Shown here: positions 1 through 8,957 of the stretch, in pieces
How the letters are laid out: each line of letters opens with the position of its first letter
Position numbering within the stretch: position 1 is the stretch's first letter
Assembly: GCA_023701435.1 (NCBI GenBank)
Contig: JAMPXB010000019.1
Location: forward strand, 1-64,000
Origin: Bacteriovoracaceae bacterium
GTDB lineage: Bacteria; Bdellovibrionota; Bacteriovoracia; Bacteriovoracales; Bacteriovoracaceae
Direction: 5' to 3'
Length of the DNA stretch: 64,000 bases
Translations under genes and position numbers: made by a program
The notes under the pieces: model-generated
What the model was told of the DNA's origin: nothing
Database searches by the model: none
What the model saw: only the letters and a program-made list of their open reading frames with translations

Positions 1-40
1 AGGTTTTAAGTTCTTCTTGGCTCATTTGAATCTTTCCCAT
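1..40 (-). CDS. 5' fragment of an unidentified gene running off the window
   Basis: On the minus strand an ATG at 38-40 opens a reading frame that stays open to the window edge (13 codons, beginning M-G-K-I-Q-M-S-Q-E-E-L). A purine-rich AGGAAC lies about 10 bases upstream, at 51-56. A second ATG (23-25) is possible. Too little is present to name a product. It would lie downstream of, and in the same direction as, the ligase at 159-2564. Confidence 0.4.
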   Translation of the reverse strand, partial: MGKIQMSQEELKT

Positions 41-96
41 CGCTAATAGTTCCTAATCTAAGTGTATAGAATTAGGGTACACAACTATTATTGATG

Positions 97-150
97 GGTC
101 ATAATCGCTCAGAAATTAGATGAGGTCATAATCGACTAGAAACTATACAA
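97..150. repeat. Two imperfect 27-bp direct repeats carrying GGTCATAATCG
   Basis: GGTCATAATCG occurs at 97-107 and again at 124-134, and the following bases (CTCAGAAATTAGA and ACTAGAAACTATA) also match imperfectly, giving two head-to-tail units of 27 bp. They lie upstream of the minus-strand gene starting at 40. On that strand they read CGATTATGACC. The same GATTATGACC occurs at 16641-16650 just before another gene, so a protein-binding or promoter element is possible. Confidence 0.5.
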
Positions 151-158
151 AAATCGGC

Positions 159-2564
159 CTACAGGGCAAAAGCATTCAAGGCACACATCCCTAGTAAGAA
201 GATACTTCCACCTGTTTCCACCATCTTGGACATCTTACGGGTGGTCTGCCGTTTGAACATGATTAAGCTTAGAAGATAAATTCCTGAAAATGTGTAGGCG
301 AGAAGGCGATAAATCAGAGGGAAATCGAATTTCATAGTTTCCATCAAAACCATGATCACCACAGTCATGATGCCTTGGACGATAAGTGCCCCATTTATTC
401 CCCAAAAACGGGTATAGCTGTCGGCGTTTTCATTCTCCCGGTCAGGAGACCAGGTCTTACGGGCCATTTCATAGACCGTATAAAGAAGGGTTAGAAAGAG
501 CAGCACCGGAAAGAGGCCTGAGCCATTCTTAAGATGATCTAGAGTAATAAAAGGCAGCGCTGAATAGAGTGCCAAAGGAACCAGGATGAATTGATGCAAA
601 ACTAAATTCAAGGTTACCTTGGGGTCCAGAAACTCCTTGCAGAAAAACTCTTGGGCCATCAGGTTGGCCCAGATTTGAAGTATAATCATAAAGATCAAAT
701 GGCTTGTGCCCATCAAGGCACTGATAATCAGTTCGATGAGAATAGTCGAATAGAGCACGGCACGGACCAGGTCCAATTTTATAATACCGCGGGAGAGAAT
801 TCTCTCAGGGAAGGCCTTGGAGTCTTTGCCAAAATCTTTTATCTCATCGGCCATTCTTAATTGCAGCATGAAAAGAAAAACCGTTCCCATGGTGATCCAC
901 AATTTGGGTTCCTGCCAGCTAAAACTTGTCTTAAACCAGGCCGCAAAAAAATGGGCGTAACCTGACGTTAGTAAAAAAACAAAGAGAAAGATAGGAACCA
1001 GAGGGAATCTTTCATTCGTGTAGGCCAGCAATCTTTTAAAAAGAGGGGAATCATGAGTGATAGTCATCTTTGGTCCTTGCACAAGTTCAGTTTTTAAAGA
1101 GGGAAGATCAATTTTAGAGCGATGCCGGGCATCCATTGGTATCGATTCAATATTTTTGATTTCGTCACAGGGAAGATTTTCTTGCACGAAAAATTTTTCA
1201 ATGAGCAAGCGGGATGCAGGGTCACCTTCATAGGCGAGAACAATTTTGTTTTGCACTTGCAGATAGGCAGACTTTTTTACACCGGAGAGTTGATCGATTT
1301 GATTCTCAACCGGCACGGGATATAAGTCACCTAGCGGTGTTTGAATGGGATTACTCTTCCGTCCGATCATGCTTAAAAAGCTGTCACGCTCAAGCACCAT
1401 GTCTCCGGTTTTGTGCCAAATACGACCTTGTTCATCAACCCATTTATTTTCATGAAAAGCTTTTTCATTGTTCCAATAACGTTTACCGACGAAGTCGCCA
1501 GTCAGTGCTACTTCACCAACCTTGCCCTGATGATAGGGATGAACTTTTCCGGGAGGAGGAAGTAGATCATAAGTAAGGGCATCTACAATCCGTCCGAGCG
1601 GAGTTCCTGCTCTTTTGTCTTCTGATTTTTCCACCACCTCTTTCATTGAAACCAAAGCAATGGGTTCAGCTTCAGTAGAGCCATAGACGACCCAACCACC
1701 AATATCAGGATTAATTTTTAACAATCGCTCACAGATATCTCTTCTGACAGGAGCACCGCCAGTGAATACTTTTTTTAGTGGCAGAGGCTTTTTATGGTCC
1801 TCACAGTATCTGACAAGTTTCTCCAAAATAACGGGAGACACAGAAATCGATGCGACTTTGTAATGAGTCAATTGCTGGTACAACTCTTCTGGTTTAATGG
1901 TATCGATTTTTCTTAAATTGCCTTTGATTAAAACGGAGGTCATTCCAGATTTAAGATTACTCAGCACAAAGACTGGATACATCGACAAATCAATTTCTTT
2001 TTCATGATGATCAAAATAGGTATCGTGGGCCTTTTGCTGAGACAAAAGAAAGAAGTGAGAGCGGTCAAAACCCTTAGGAATGCCGGTGGTCCCGGACGTA
2101 AAAGTAATGAGAGCCGTGTGTTCATCTTCCACTTGTGTGACTTCAGTCAGCCGTCCCGTGGTTGGATCATTGATTAAGTCATCGAGCAAAATTTTCCAGG
2201 GAATTTGGCGGATGGACTTCTTGAGGTAGAAAAGCCGCGCTTTTTTGCTGATGATAAGAAATTCGGGATTAACTTGAGAAAGGGCCTTTTCAATGTAGTC
2301 AGAATTTGCCCAGGGGTCCACCAGGACAACGGTTGCCCCAATTTGAAAGCAGGCGGCAATGGCGCAGTAAAGGGGCCAGTCCAAAGAGGCGAGTAGGACC
2401 ACTTTAGAATTTTCTCCAAGCCCTTTAGACCGCAGGAGAAAACTCAGTTTGGTGGTGTGATCATAGAATGCTGAAAAACTTAACTCAGCGCCTTCCTGAT
2501 TGATAATAGCAGTCTCATTCTCTCGACTTTTAAGCATCAAGAGAGTTTCTTCCATAAGATTCAT
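159..2564 (-). CDS. AMP-dependent ligase (OleC-like) fused to a UbiA-like membrane domain
   Basis: This protein of about 801 aa has two parts. Residues 1 to about 510 form an adenylate-forming acyl ligase: the ATP loop TSGTTGIPKG is near residue 156, followed by a GGAPV segment, the YGSTEAEP adenine-binding motif and WHKTGD. The GGAPV/YGSTEAEP style recalls OleC-type ligases. Residues from about 515 are hydrophobic with several membrane helices and a DEIKDFGKD Asp cluster followed by PERILSRG, like the first Asp motif of UbiA prenyltransferases. A second acidic stretch (DRENENAD) lies in a later loop. It probably activates a fatty or prenyl-type acid at the membrane and passes it to an integral-membrane transferase; the substrate is unknown. 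The ATG at 2562-2564 was chosen over an upstream GTG (2588) that has no ribosome-binding site. It is divergent from the lipid/export operon. Confidence 0.8.
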   Translation of the reverse strand: MNLMEETLLMLKSRENETAIINQEGAELSFSAFYDHTTKLSFLLRSKGLGENSKVVLLASLDWPLYCAIAACFQIGATVVLVDPWANSDYIEKALSQVNPEFLIISKKARLFYLKKSIRQIPWKILLDDLINDPTTGRLTEVTQVEDEHTALITFTSGTTGIPKGFDRSHFFLLSQQKAHDTYFDHHEKEIDLSMYPVFVLSNLKSGMTSVLIKGNLRKIDTIKPEELYQQLTHYKVASISVSPVILEKLVRYCEDHKKPLPLKKVFTGGAPVRRDICERLLKINPDIGGWVVYGSTEAEPIALVSMKEVVEKSEDKRAGTPLGRIVDALTYDLLPPPGKVHPYHQGKVGEVALTGDFVGKRYWNNEKAFHENKWVDEQGRIWHKTGDMVLERDSFLSMIGRKSNPIQTPLGDLYPVPVENQIDQLSGVKKSAYLQVQNKIVLAYEGDPASRLLIEKFFVQENLPCDEIKNIESIPMDARHRSKIDLPSLKTELVQGPKMTITHDSPLFKRLLAYTNERFPLVPIFLFVFLLTSGYAHFFAAWFKTSFSWQEPKLWITMGTVFLFMLQLRMADEIKDFGKDSKAFPERILSRGIIKLDLVRAVLYSTILIELIISALMGTSHLIFMIILQIWANLMAQEFFCKEFLDPKVTLNLVLHQFILVPLALYSALPFITLDHLKNGSGLFPVLLFLTLLYTVYEMARKTWSPDRENENADSYTRFWGINGALIVQGIMTVVIMVLMETMKFDFPLIYRLLAYTFSGIYLLSLIMFKRQTTRKMSKMVETGGSIFLLGMCALNAFAL

Positions 2565-2593
2565 CGGCACTCTTTGATAAATAACCACATATT

Positions 2594-2623
2594 TTGAAAA
2601 TTAGTTATCATTTTACTCATAAT
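2594..2623 (+). promoter_or_regulatory. Putative sigma70 promoter of the 2647-11194 operon
   Basis: TTGAAA (2594-2599) and CATAAT (2618-2623) are separated by 18 bp in the AT-rich gap between the divergent ligase and kinase-like genes. The predicted start of transcription would lie just ahead of the AGGA ribosome-binding site at 2637-2640. This is a match by eye only. Confidence 0.4.
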
Positions 2624-2646
2624 AAAAATTATAGCTAGGATCATTG

Positions 2647-5370
2647 ATGACTGCCAATTTCATTCTCTCACCAAAATCTTCGGCCTTAGAATTTGAACAA
2701 TCTGGAGGTGGTAAGGCTTACCATCTGAAAAAGATGTTCGATCTGAATCTGCCGGTTCCTGAATGGGTGTGTTTATCAACTCACGCTTTTACTGCCTTTA
2801 TCGAACGCAATAATCTGACTGATCTTTTGGAAGAAGAAATTGATTTTCCTCTGAAAGAAAAAAAGATTGAGGAACAATTTCTTAAGTCCGTTTTGCCGGC
2901 CGAAATAAAAGCGGAACTGGATGCATTTTTCTCTTCCGTTAAAATTGACCAGAACTTTTTCGCTGTTCGCTCTTCAGGTAGCGATGAAGATTCGAAAGAT
3001 GCATCCTTTGCCGGTCAGTTCTCAAGCTTCTTGTTTCAAAAGGGCAAGGAGGCGATTGAAACCTCTATTAAACGATGTTGGGCTTCGGGATTTTCTGAAC
3101 GTGCCATGACTTATCGCCGCGAAAAGAATTTAAGTCTCAAGGGCATTAAAGTCGCGGTAGTCATTCAGAGAATGCTTTTCCCGGAAGCTGCTGGGGTCTG
3201 CTTTTCCCGCAACCCGATTGATCCTCTGGATCGCAATCACCTGCTGATCTCTGCCAGTTGGGGTGTAGGTGAAGGAGTGGTGAGTGGTCTCGTGTCATGT
3301 GATGAAATAAAAGTGAATCGCACCAATTTTTATGAGACAGAAATACAAATTGAAGAAAAGAAAATCCGTCTCGATTTTGCCAATGGCAAGATGGAGCAGG
3401 TGGCCAATAGTGAAGCCGACGTGAAGAGGCTTTGTCTGGATGAGAGTTCGATTGTGCAGTTGTCACAATTGGCACTGGAGCTGGAATCAAAATTGGGTGG
3501 TGCCCAGGATATTGAATTTGCCGTGGAAAAAGGCAAAGTTTATTTACTACAAACTCGTCCGGTCACTCATCTTCCCAATGATGCTTTTTTCAATAGTCAT
3601 ATTATGGGAGAAGATCTGGTGTTATGGGATAACTCCAATATCATTGAAAGTTATTCAGGAGTCGCTAGTCCTTTGACCTTTAGTTTTGCCTCCTATACCT
3701 ACCGTCAGGTCTATCGGCAGTTCATGGAGATGATGGGGATTCCTAAAAAAGAAATCGATGACAATGATCATATCTTCAGAAATCTCCTGGGGCTGGTGCG
3801 GGGACGTTTTTATTATCATCTGATCTATTGGTACAAACTCGTGCTCATGCTCCCTGGTTCTGAAAACAATAAACAGTTCCTTGAGACTATGATGGGGGTT
3901 AAGAAAACATTGGATGAAGATGCTCAGAAAATGTTTGATTCAGTCGGAGTCTCTGAAAAGAAAACCCCTCTTAAGACCAAGCTTTACGTCACTTACATGA
4001 CGATCAAAAACTTCATTAATATTGATTCCATTGTGGGTAATTTTACTCGTGACTTCGATAAAATCTACCAAGACTTAAAGAAAAGAGATTTCAAAAAGCA
4101 GAGTCTTAATGAATCAATAAATCTCTATAATTATCTGGAAGGCGAAGTCCTGTCGAACTGGAAAGCACCTATCATTAATGACTACCTTTGCATGATCTTT
4201 TTCGGTCTCTTAAAAAAACTGACTGATAAATGGATTGAGACCGAGGGCAAAATTGAAGGGACACAAAATGATCTCTTGTGTGGCCAGGGTGATTTGGAGA
4301 GTACTGAGCCCACCAAAATGCTGATGAGAATGTCCAAGAAAATAGACCTGGAAAATTCGCACATGCGTGAAAAACTCACCACCAGACCAGTGCCTGAGCT
4401 GCTGGAGGATAAGGAAGTTAAAGAATTAATCTGGCCATTCCTGGATCGTTTCGGATTTCGATGTGCCAATGAGCTAAAACTAGAAGAGCCCGATCTGCAT
4501 GATGACCCAAGTTTCGTCATCTATACTCTCGCCAATTATATCAAGATGAAAACTTATGACATTGAAGGGATGGAGAAGCGTGAAGGAGAAATCAAACGGG
4601 CCGCGGAAGAGAAGGTCAATAGGAAACTGACCGTCTGGCAGAAGCCTATCTATTTCTGGGTGTTAAAGCACGCCCGTATCGCCGTCCGTAATCGTGAAAA
4701 TTTACGATTCTTAAGAACTAAGATTTTCGGTATTACCCGTCATTTAATGAGGGGAATTGGTCACAACTTTTACCAGCTTAAAATGTTGAATGATCCTTCT
4801 CATATTTTTTATCTTAAAGTGGAAGAGATCCGCGGAATCGTAGAAGGACGCAGTATGGGCGATAATTACGCCAAACTCGCCCAAGAGAGATTTGATCTCT
4901 TTAACCATTACCGCAAGACACCTAATCCACCTGATCGCTTTATCACTAAAGGAGCTGTCGGACTCTATAATTATTTTCCTGCAGTTCTTTCGCAGCTTGA
5001 TCTTCTGAAAGGTCACGGCATTCCAGATGATCCAAACATGCTGATTGGTACACCTTGTTGTCCGGGTGTTATTGAGGGCGTTGTGAGAGTGGCCAAGGAA
5101 TTCGCCGATGCCGAAGGTCTTAATGGGGATATTTTAGTCACTGAAAGGACTGATCCAGGTTGGGTTCCGTTATATCCAAGTTGTTCCGGTCTTTTAATTG
5201 AAAGAGGATCTCTCTTATCTCACTCGGCAGTTGTCGCCCGTGAACTGGGATTACCGACAATTATTGGCGTGAATGGTGGACTGATGACAAAACTTAAAAC
5301 GGGAGATCGGGTCAGAATTGATGCCTCTACCGGAATCATTCAAATTCTTAATGAGGAAGTTAAAGCATGA
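2647..5370 (+). CDS. PEP-synthase/rifampin-phosphotransferase-like ATP-dependent dikinase
   Basis: A 907-aa protein. Residues about 15-315 form the ATP-grasp domain of PEP synthase and pyruvate phosphate dikinase (AVRSSGSDEDS, GVCFSRNP, QDIEFA followed by LLQTRPVT). The last 100 residues are the swivelling phosphohistidine domain, with the motif LLSHSAVVARELGLP giving His859. There is no C-terminal PEP-binding TIM barrel; instead about 430 unrecognised residues sit between the two domains. This order matches rifampin phosphotransferase (ATP domain, substrate domain, His domain) rather than PEP synthase. By family it should move phosphate from ATP through the histidine to a small hydroxylated substrate. 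The lipid context suggests a lipid or head-group precursor, not an antibiotic. The ATG at 2647 follows AGGA by six bases; a TTG at 2644 is less likely. First gene of a tightly overlapping operon. Confidence 0.8.
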   Translation: MTANFILSPKSSALEFEQSGGGKAYHLKKMFDLNLPVPEWVCLSTHAFTAFIERNNLTDLLEEEIDFPLKEKKIEEQFLKSVLPAEIKAELDAFFSSVKIDQNFFAVRSSGSDEDSKDASFAGQFSSFLFQKGKEAIETSIKRCWASGFSERAMTYRREKNLSLKGIKVAVVIQRMLFPEAAGVCFSRNPIDPLDRNHLLISASWGVGEGVVSGLVSCDEIKVNRTNFYETEIQIEEKKIRLDFANGKMEQVANSEADVKRLCLDESSIVQLSQLALELESKLGGAQDIEFAVEKGKVYLLQTRPVTHLPNDAFFNSHIMGEDLVLWDNSNIIESYSGVASPLTFSFASYTYRQVYRQFMEMMGIPKKEIDDNDHIFRNLLGLVRGRFYYHLIYWYKLVLMLPGSENNKQFLETMMGVKKTLDEDAQKMFDSVGVSEKKTPLKTKLYVTYMTIKNFINIDSIVGNFTRDFDKIYQDLKKRDFKKQSLNESINLYNYLEGEVLSNWKAPIINDYLCMIFFGLLKKLTDKWIETEGKIEGTQNDLLCGQGDLESTEPTKMLMRMSKKIDLENSHMREKLTTRPVPELLEDKEVKELIWPFLDRFGFRCANELKLEEPDLHDDPSFVIYTLANYIKMKTYDIEGMEKREGEIKRAAEEKVNRKLTVWQKPIYFWVLKHARIAVRNRENLRFLRTKIFGITRHLMRGIGHNFYQLKMLNDPSHIFYLKVEEIRGIVEGRSMGDNYAKLAQERFDLFNHYRKTPNPPDRFITKGAVGLYNYFPAVLSQLDLLKGHGIPDDPNMLIGTPCCPGVIEGVVRVAKEFADAEGLNGDILVTERTDPGWVPLYPSCSGLLIERGSLLSHSAVVARELGLPTIIGVNGGLMTKLKTGDRVRIDASTGIIQILNEEVKA

Positions 5371-6389
5371 GGCTCATAAGCTTAAATGACTATCCACAAT
5401 GGAAAAATGTTTTTTGTAATTTAACAAATCGTGTTTTATCAGAAGCGGATAGGTCATATGCCATAAAACCCGAGTATGTGGATAAAATTTTGGGATTAAA
5501 TTTTCCAGTACCCTCGGAAGCATTTTTCTTTGAAGATCTGACGGGTGAATTCTTTGGTCGTATTCTGCTGCAGGGGTCGGTGCTCGATCCTGAGGTTGGG
5601 CATTGGGGACTTTTTTGTCTTTCTTCTCAGCCCAAACATAAAGAGGGATTTATCAAACTGTGGCCTGAGATTGAGGCCTGGTTTAAAACATTTGGTATCA
5701 AAAAAATTATTGGGCCCTATCTCTATACAACTTTTTTCCCTTACCGCCTTCGTTCTGATGATTTTTCTGAAAAGTTCAGCTGGGAACCAAATCAACCCAA
5801 GGTAGACTTGGAAGTTTTTAAGGCACTTAATTTTGAAACTCATCAAACTTATTTCAGCAATATCATTAAAGGTTACGGGGTATTTGAAACAAAGGGAACC
5901 CGTGAGTATGACGAAGCCCTTAAGGCCGGATTTAAACTGCGGGAAATAAGTAAGGATCAGATGGAAGAGGATATCAAGATCCTCTATGAGCTTTCTATGA
6001 AAACCTTCACTGACAACTATCTATTTGCTCCTATCCCTTATGAATTATTTAAAAGCATTTATGTGCCGAGCTTTCAGGGCCTGGATTTAAGAATGTCTTG
6101 TATCGTGGAAGATCCACAAGGTAAGCCTGTGGGCTTCAATTTTACCTTCATCATGGATGATCAGATTGTCATCAAATCTGTCTGTGTGATCGATGAATAC
6201 CGTGGGAAGGGACTTTTAAATGCAACTTTCAGGTGGAGTATGCTGCAAGCGATGAAGTTATACCCGCAAGTAAAAAAAGTGGCCACGGCTCTGATCCATG
6301 AAGATAACACTGCCACTAAGCACGTGGCCAATCAGTCTCAGGATCGTCAGCGTCATGAGTATGTCCTCTTGAGCAAGGAAATCTTATGA
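5367..6389 (+). CDS. GNAT-family N-acyltransferase
   Basis: A 340-aa protein starting in an ATGA overlap with the preceding kinase-like gene and ending in an ATGA overlap with the ABC ATPase. The C-terminal half has the GNAT acetyl-CoA pyrophosphate loop, seen as VIDEYRGKGLLN near residue 275, after a beta-strand segment (IVIKSVCV). The N-terminal half has no motif I recognise but may be a degenerate second GNAT fold, as in proteins that use acyl-ACP donors. It probably acylates an amino group. In this operon the amino group made by the BtaA-like enzyme at 10127-11194 is a possible acceptor, but that is inference. Confidence 0.65.
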   Translation: MRLISLNDYPQWKNVFCNLTNRVLSEADRSYAIKPEYVDKILGLNFPVPSEAFFFEDLTGEFFGRILLQGSVLDPEVGHWGLFCLSSQPKHKEGFIKLWPEIEAWFKTFGIKKIIGPYLYTTFFPYRLRSDDFSEKFSWEPNQPKVDLEVFKALNFETHQTYFSNIIKGYGVFETKGTREYDEALKAGFKLREISKDQMEEDIKILYELSMKTFTDNYLFAPIPYELFKSIYVPSFQGLDLRMSCIVEDPQGKPVGFNFTFIMDDQIVIKSVCVIDEYRGKGLLNATFRWSMLQAMKLYPQVKKVATALIHEDNTATKHVANQSQDRQRHEYVLLSKEIL

Positions 6390-7069
6390 CACTTCTCTAT
6401 GACGTAAAAAATTTAAATTTTAACTATCAGCTCGAAGGTGTTGAGTTTAAGGCCCTCAAAAACATAAACTTGAAAGTTTCCGTTGGTGAGATGGTCACCT
6501 TTGCCGGGCCTTCAGGCTCTGGTAAATCCACACTGTTAAATCTCATGGGTTTAATGGAAGACACCTCTCGAGACATGATTTTCTATAATGGTAAATGTCT
6601 AGGAAACCTAGAAGAGCACGAGAAAAATACTATCCGTCGATTTGATATTGGCTTTATTTTTCAAAGTTTCCATCTTTTTCCTGTGCTCAGTACCTGGGAA
6701 AATATTGAATTCTTTCTCATACGGCAGGCCGTTGCAGAAAACAAAAGAAAAGAACTTATTGAAGAGGCCCTGGAAGTCCTGGGCATCACTGATTTAAGGG
6801 ACAAACGTCCCACTCAACTCTCGGGAGGACAGCGGCAGCGAGTGGCCATCGCCCGGGCCCTGGCCAAGCGTCCAAAAGTCATCATTGCTGATGAACCAAC
6901 TGCCAGTCTTGATCAAAAAAATGGTGAAGCAGTTGTTAATCATTTGTTCGAAATCAATAAAAAATTTGGCAGTACCATTATTGTCGCAAGCCACGACCCG
7001 ATGGTCTTGAAGCATTCCCCCAAAATAATTCATTTAAAAGACGGCGAAATTCAGAAGGAGAATGCATGA
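6386..7069 (+). CDS. LolD/MacB-type ABC transporter ATPase
   Basis: A 227-aa ATP-binding subunit. Walker A is GPSGSGKST (near residue 41), the signature is LSGGQRQRVAIARAL, Walker B is VIIADEPTASLD and the H-loop is ASHD. Length and sequence fit the LolD/MacB/FtsE class, whose partners are FtsX-fold permeases. Its partner follows immediately, starting in an ATGA overlap. The pair probably uses ATP hydrolysis at the inner membrane to release or drive a lipid or lipoprotein toward the periplasmic carrier encoded two genes downstream. Confidence 0.9.
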   Translation: MTLLYDVKNLNFNYQLEGVEFKALKNINLKVSVGEMVTFAGPSGSGKSTLLNLMGLMEDTSRDMIFYNGKCLGNLEEHEKNTIRRFDIGFIFQSFHLFPVLSTWENIEFFLIRQAVAENKRKELIEEALEVLGITDLRDKRPTQLSGGQRQRVAIARALAKRPKVIIADEPTASLDQKNGEAVVNHLFEINKKFGSTIIVASHDPMVLKHSPKIIHLKDGEIQKENA

Positions 7070-8265
7070 TCTTCAAATTCTCCTTTAGAAATATCTGGCG
7101 TCAGCGCTCCCGTGCCTTTGCCGTTTTGGCAACAGTGTCCTTAGGTATCAGTGCCCTGATGATATATCATGGTTTTAATGCCGGTATTATGAATCAATAC
7201 CGTGACAATACAATTCGGGCCCGCTTTGGACACGGCCAGGTCAATACCAAGAATTATAGAGATGAGATCTGGGATAAACCATGGGAACGTTGGATTGATC
7301 CAGCCGCGCCTTTTGTGGAAGAATTGAAAAATCGCCCGGAAGTTGAATTTATCTTTCCCCGTATTTCATTTTACGCACTTTTAAATAATGGTGAAAAAAC
7401 TCTATCTGGTGCCGGAGAAGGTGTTGACGGAAAAAGTGAGTCGCAATTTTTCACGACCTTAAATGTTATTGAAGGCAAAATTCTTTCAGGTGAAGAGGAC
7501 GGCATTATTCTGGGGAAGGGGCTGGCGGAAGCTTTAAAGTTAAAAGTGGGAGACCGGGTGACCGTTCTCGCTAACACTCATTCTGGAAGCTTGAACGCTG
7601 TTGATGTATATGTGACCGGAATTTTCTTTGCCGGGATGAAGAGTTTCGATGACACCTTCTTCAGAATTCAACTCTCAAAGGCACAGGAACTGCTGGATAC
7701 TCCCAAAGTGGAAAACATCGCTTTGGGTCTAAAGCAGCTTGAAGACTGGCCGAAGGTTGAGTCCTGGGTTGATGGCAGCACTGATTATGAAGCCACTCCC
7801 TTCAATGTTTTGGACAAGGTTTATTATCAAAATTCCGTGGACTTTCTCCAGGCGCAGTTTGGATTTATCTTCATTGTCATCGTTGTGATCGTGGTCTTAG
7901 GTATTTTCAATACCGTGAGTACCATCATTCTTGAACGGAAAGGTGAAATTGGAAATATGCGGGCCAATGGTGACTCCTATCGTGAGGTTTTGACCCTGCT
8001 TTTGACCGAAAGTCTGATTTTGGGATTCATTGGAGCAACTTTAGGGGTGTTACTATCTTATTTTTGTAACTTCACCATTCTTGCTAATGGAATTCAAATG
8101 CCGCCAGGTCCAGGAATTACCCGTCAGTTTACTACCTTTGTAGAGCTGCAATTAGCTTTTATTCCAGTTTGTTATCTGATCGGTATTCTCTCAAGCCTCC
8201 TTGGTACTGCCATGGCCGCAAGAAGAGTGCTGAAGATGCCAATTACCGAACTTCTTAGAGGTTAA
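7066..8265 (+). CDS. FtsX-type ABC permease (LolC/E-like)
   Basis: A 399-aa permease: one N-terminal membrane helix (residues about 17-38), a large periplasmic domain (about 40-265), then three helices (about 272-295, 315-340, 365-390). This is the LolC/LolE/MacB topology. The last segment carries the usual AARRVLKMPITELLRG ending. It overlaps the ATPase by ATGA and is followed three bases later by a LolA-like protein. Inner-membrane half of an envelope export system. It could form a homodimer, since only one permease is present, unlike the LolC/LolE pair. Confidence 0.88.
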   Translation: MIFKFSFRNIWRQRSRAFAVLATVSLGISALMIYHGFNAGIMNQYRDNTIRARFGHGQVNTKNYRDEIWDKPWERWIDPAAPFVEELKNRPEVEFIFPRISFYALLNNGEKTLSGAGEGVDGKSESQFFTTLNVIEGKILSGEEDGIILGKGLAEALKLKVGDRVTVLANTHSGSLNAVDVYVTGIFFAGMKSFDDTFFRIQLSKAQELLDTPKVENIALGLKQLEDWPKVESWVDGSTDYEATPFNVLDKVYYQNSVDFLQAQFGFIFIVIVVIVVLGIFNTVSTIILERKGEIGNMRANGDSYREVLTLLLTESLILGFIGATLGVLLSYFCNFTILANGIQMPPGPGITRQFTTFVELQLAFIPVCYLIGILSSLLGTAMAARRVLKMPITELLRG

Positions 8266-8267
8266 GC

Positions 8268-8957
8268 ATGAAGTCAATAATTACCGGATTCCTCTTTTTA
8301 TTTTTAAGTTTGAATGTCCTGGCTTCTGATCTTTTGGAAGAAGTGGATAAATACCGTAATCCCAGTGACTCCTACTTAATGCAGGTTAAGATCATCTCCA
8401 GTAATGAGAAGGAAGAGTCGAGTTTCCTGGTTTACTTAAAAGGAAACAACAAAACTTTGATCAAAGTTCTAGGTCCGAAGAAAAATCTTGGCCGCAATAT
8501 GCTGATGATCGGTGAGAATATGTGGGTTTATGTTCCTAATATCCGCCGTTCAGTCAGAGTCTCCTTAAATCAGAAATTAACCGGAGAAGCCGCTAACGGA
8601 GATATTTCCCGTATGAGATGGGCGGGAGATTACTCTCACAAAGTTGAAAAGAAAGGTGCTAAAGAATGGGAACTCTTTCTTGAGGCCAATAAGCCAGGAC
8701 TCACTTATTCCAAGATCAAGGTATGGATTGATGCCCAGGATAAGCGTCCACTGAAAGCCGAATTCTTAACTCTCTCAGGGAAAACCATCAAGACCGCCAC
8801 TTATGAGGATTATCAGCAAACGTTAGGTCTGAATCGACCCCGCAAGATTCACATCGTGGATAACCTCAAAAAAGATCAATACTCCAATATTCTGATCGAG
8901 AAGATGGATAACAAAAACTTTCCTGATTCTATGTTCAGTGAGAAGAGCCTCGAGTGA
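8268..8957 (+). CDS. LolA-like periplasmic outer-membrane lipid/lipoprotein-sorting protein
   Basis: A 229-aa secreted protein with an N-terminal signal peptide (hydrophobic core about residues 5-18, cleavage near VLAS-D). The body resembles the LolA-like sorting proteins often encoded next to FtsX permeases: NMLMIGENMWVYVPNIRRSVR followed by an alternating beta-strand pattern and a KADFL-like segment near residue 165. Such proteins have a half-barrel that carries acyl chains across the periplasm. Its place between the permease and an outer-membrane barrel fits a carrier between the two membranes. It is not the standard LolA, which is usually a separate housekeeping gene. Confidence 0.75.
   Translation: MKSIITGFLFLFLSLNVLASDLLEEVDKYRNPSDSYLMQVKIISSNEKEESSFLVYLKGNNKTLIKVLGPKKNLGRNMLMIGENMWVYVPNIRRSVRVSLNQKLTGEAANGDISRMRWAGDYSHKVEKKGAKEWELFLEANKPGLTYSKIKVWIDAQDKRPLKAEFLTLSGKTIKTATYEDYQQTLGLNRPRKIHIVDNLKKDQYSNILIEKMDNKNFPDSMFSEKSLE

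Noticed and set aside
97-150. Direct repeats as an attachment site or CRISPR remnant
   Set aside because: Only two imperfect abutting copies with no spacer, integrase or cas gene nearby.
1214-1576. Open plus-strand frame of 120 codons inside the ligase gene
   Set aside because: Antisense to conserved AMP-ligase motifs; composition is that of a shadow frame.
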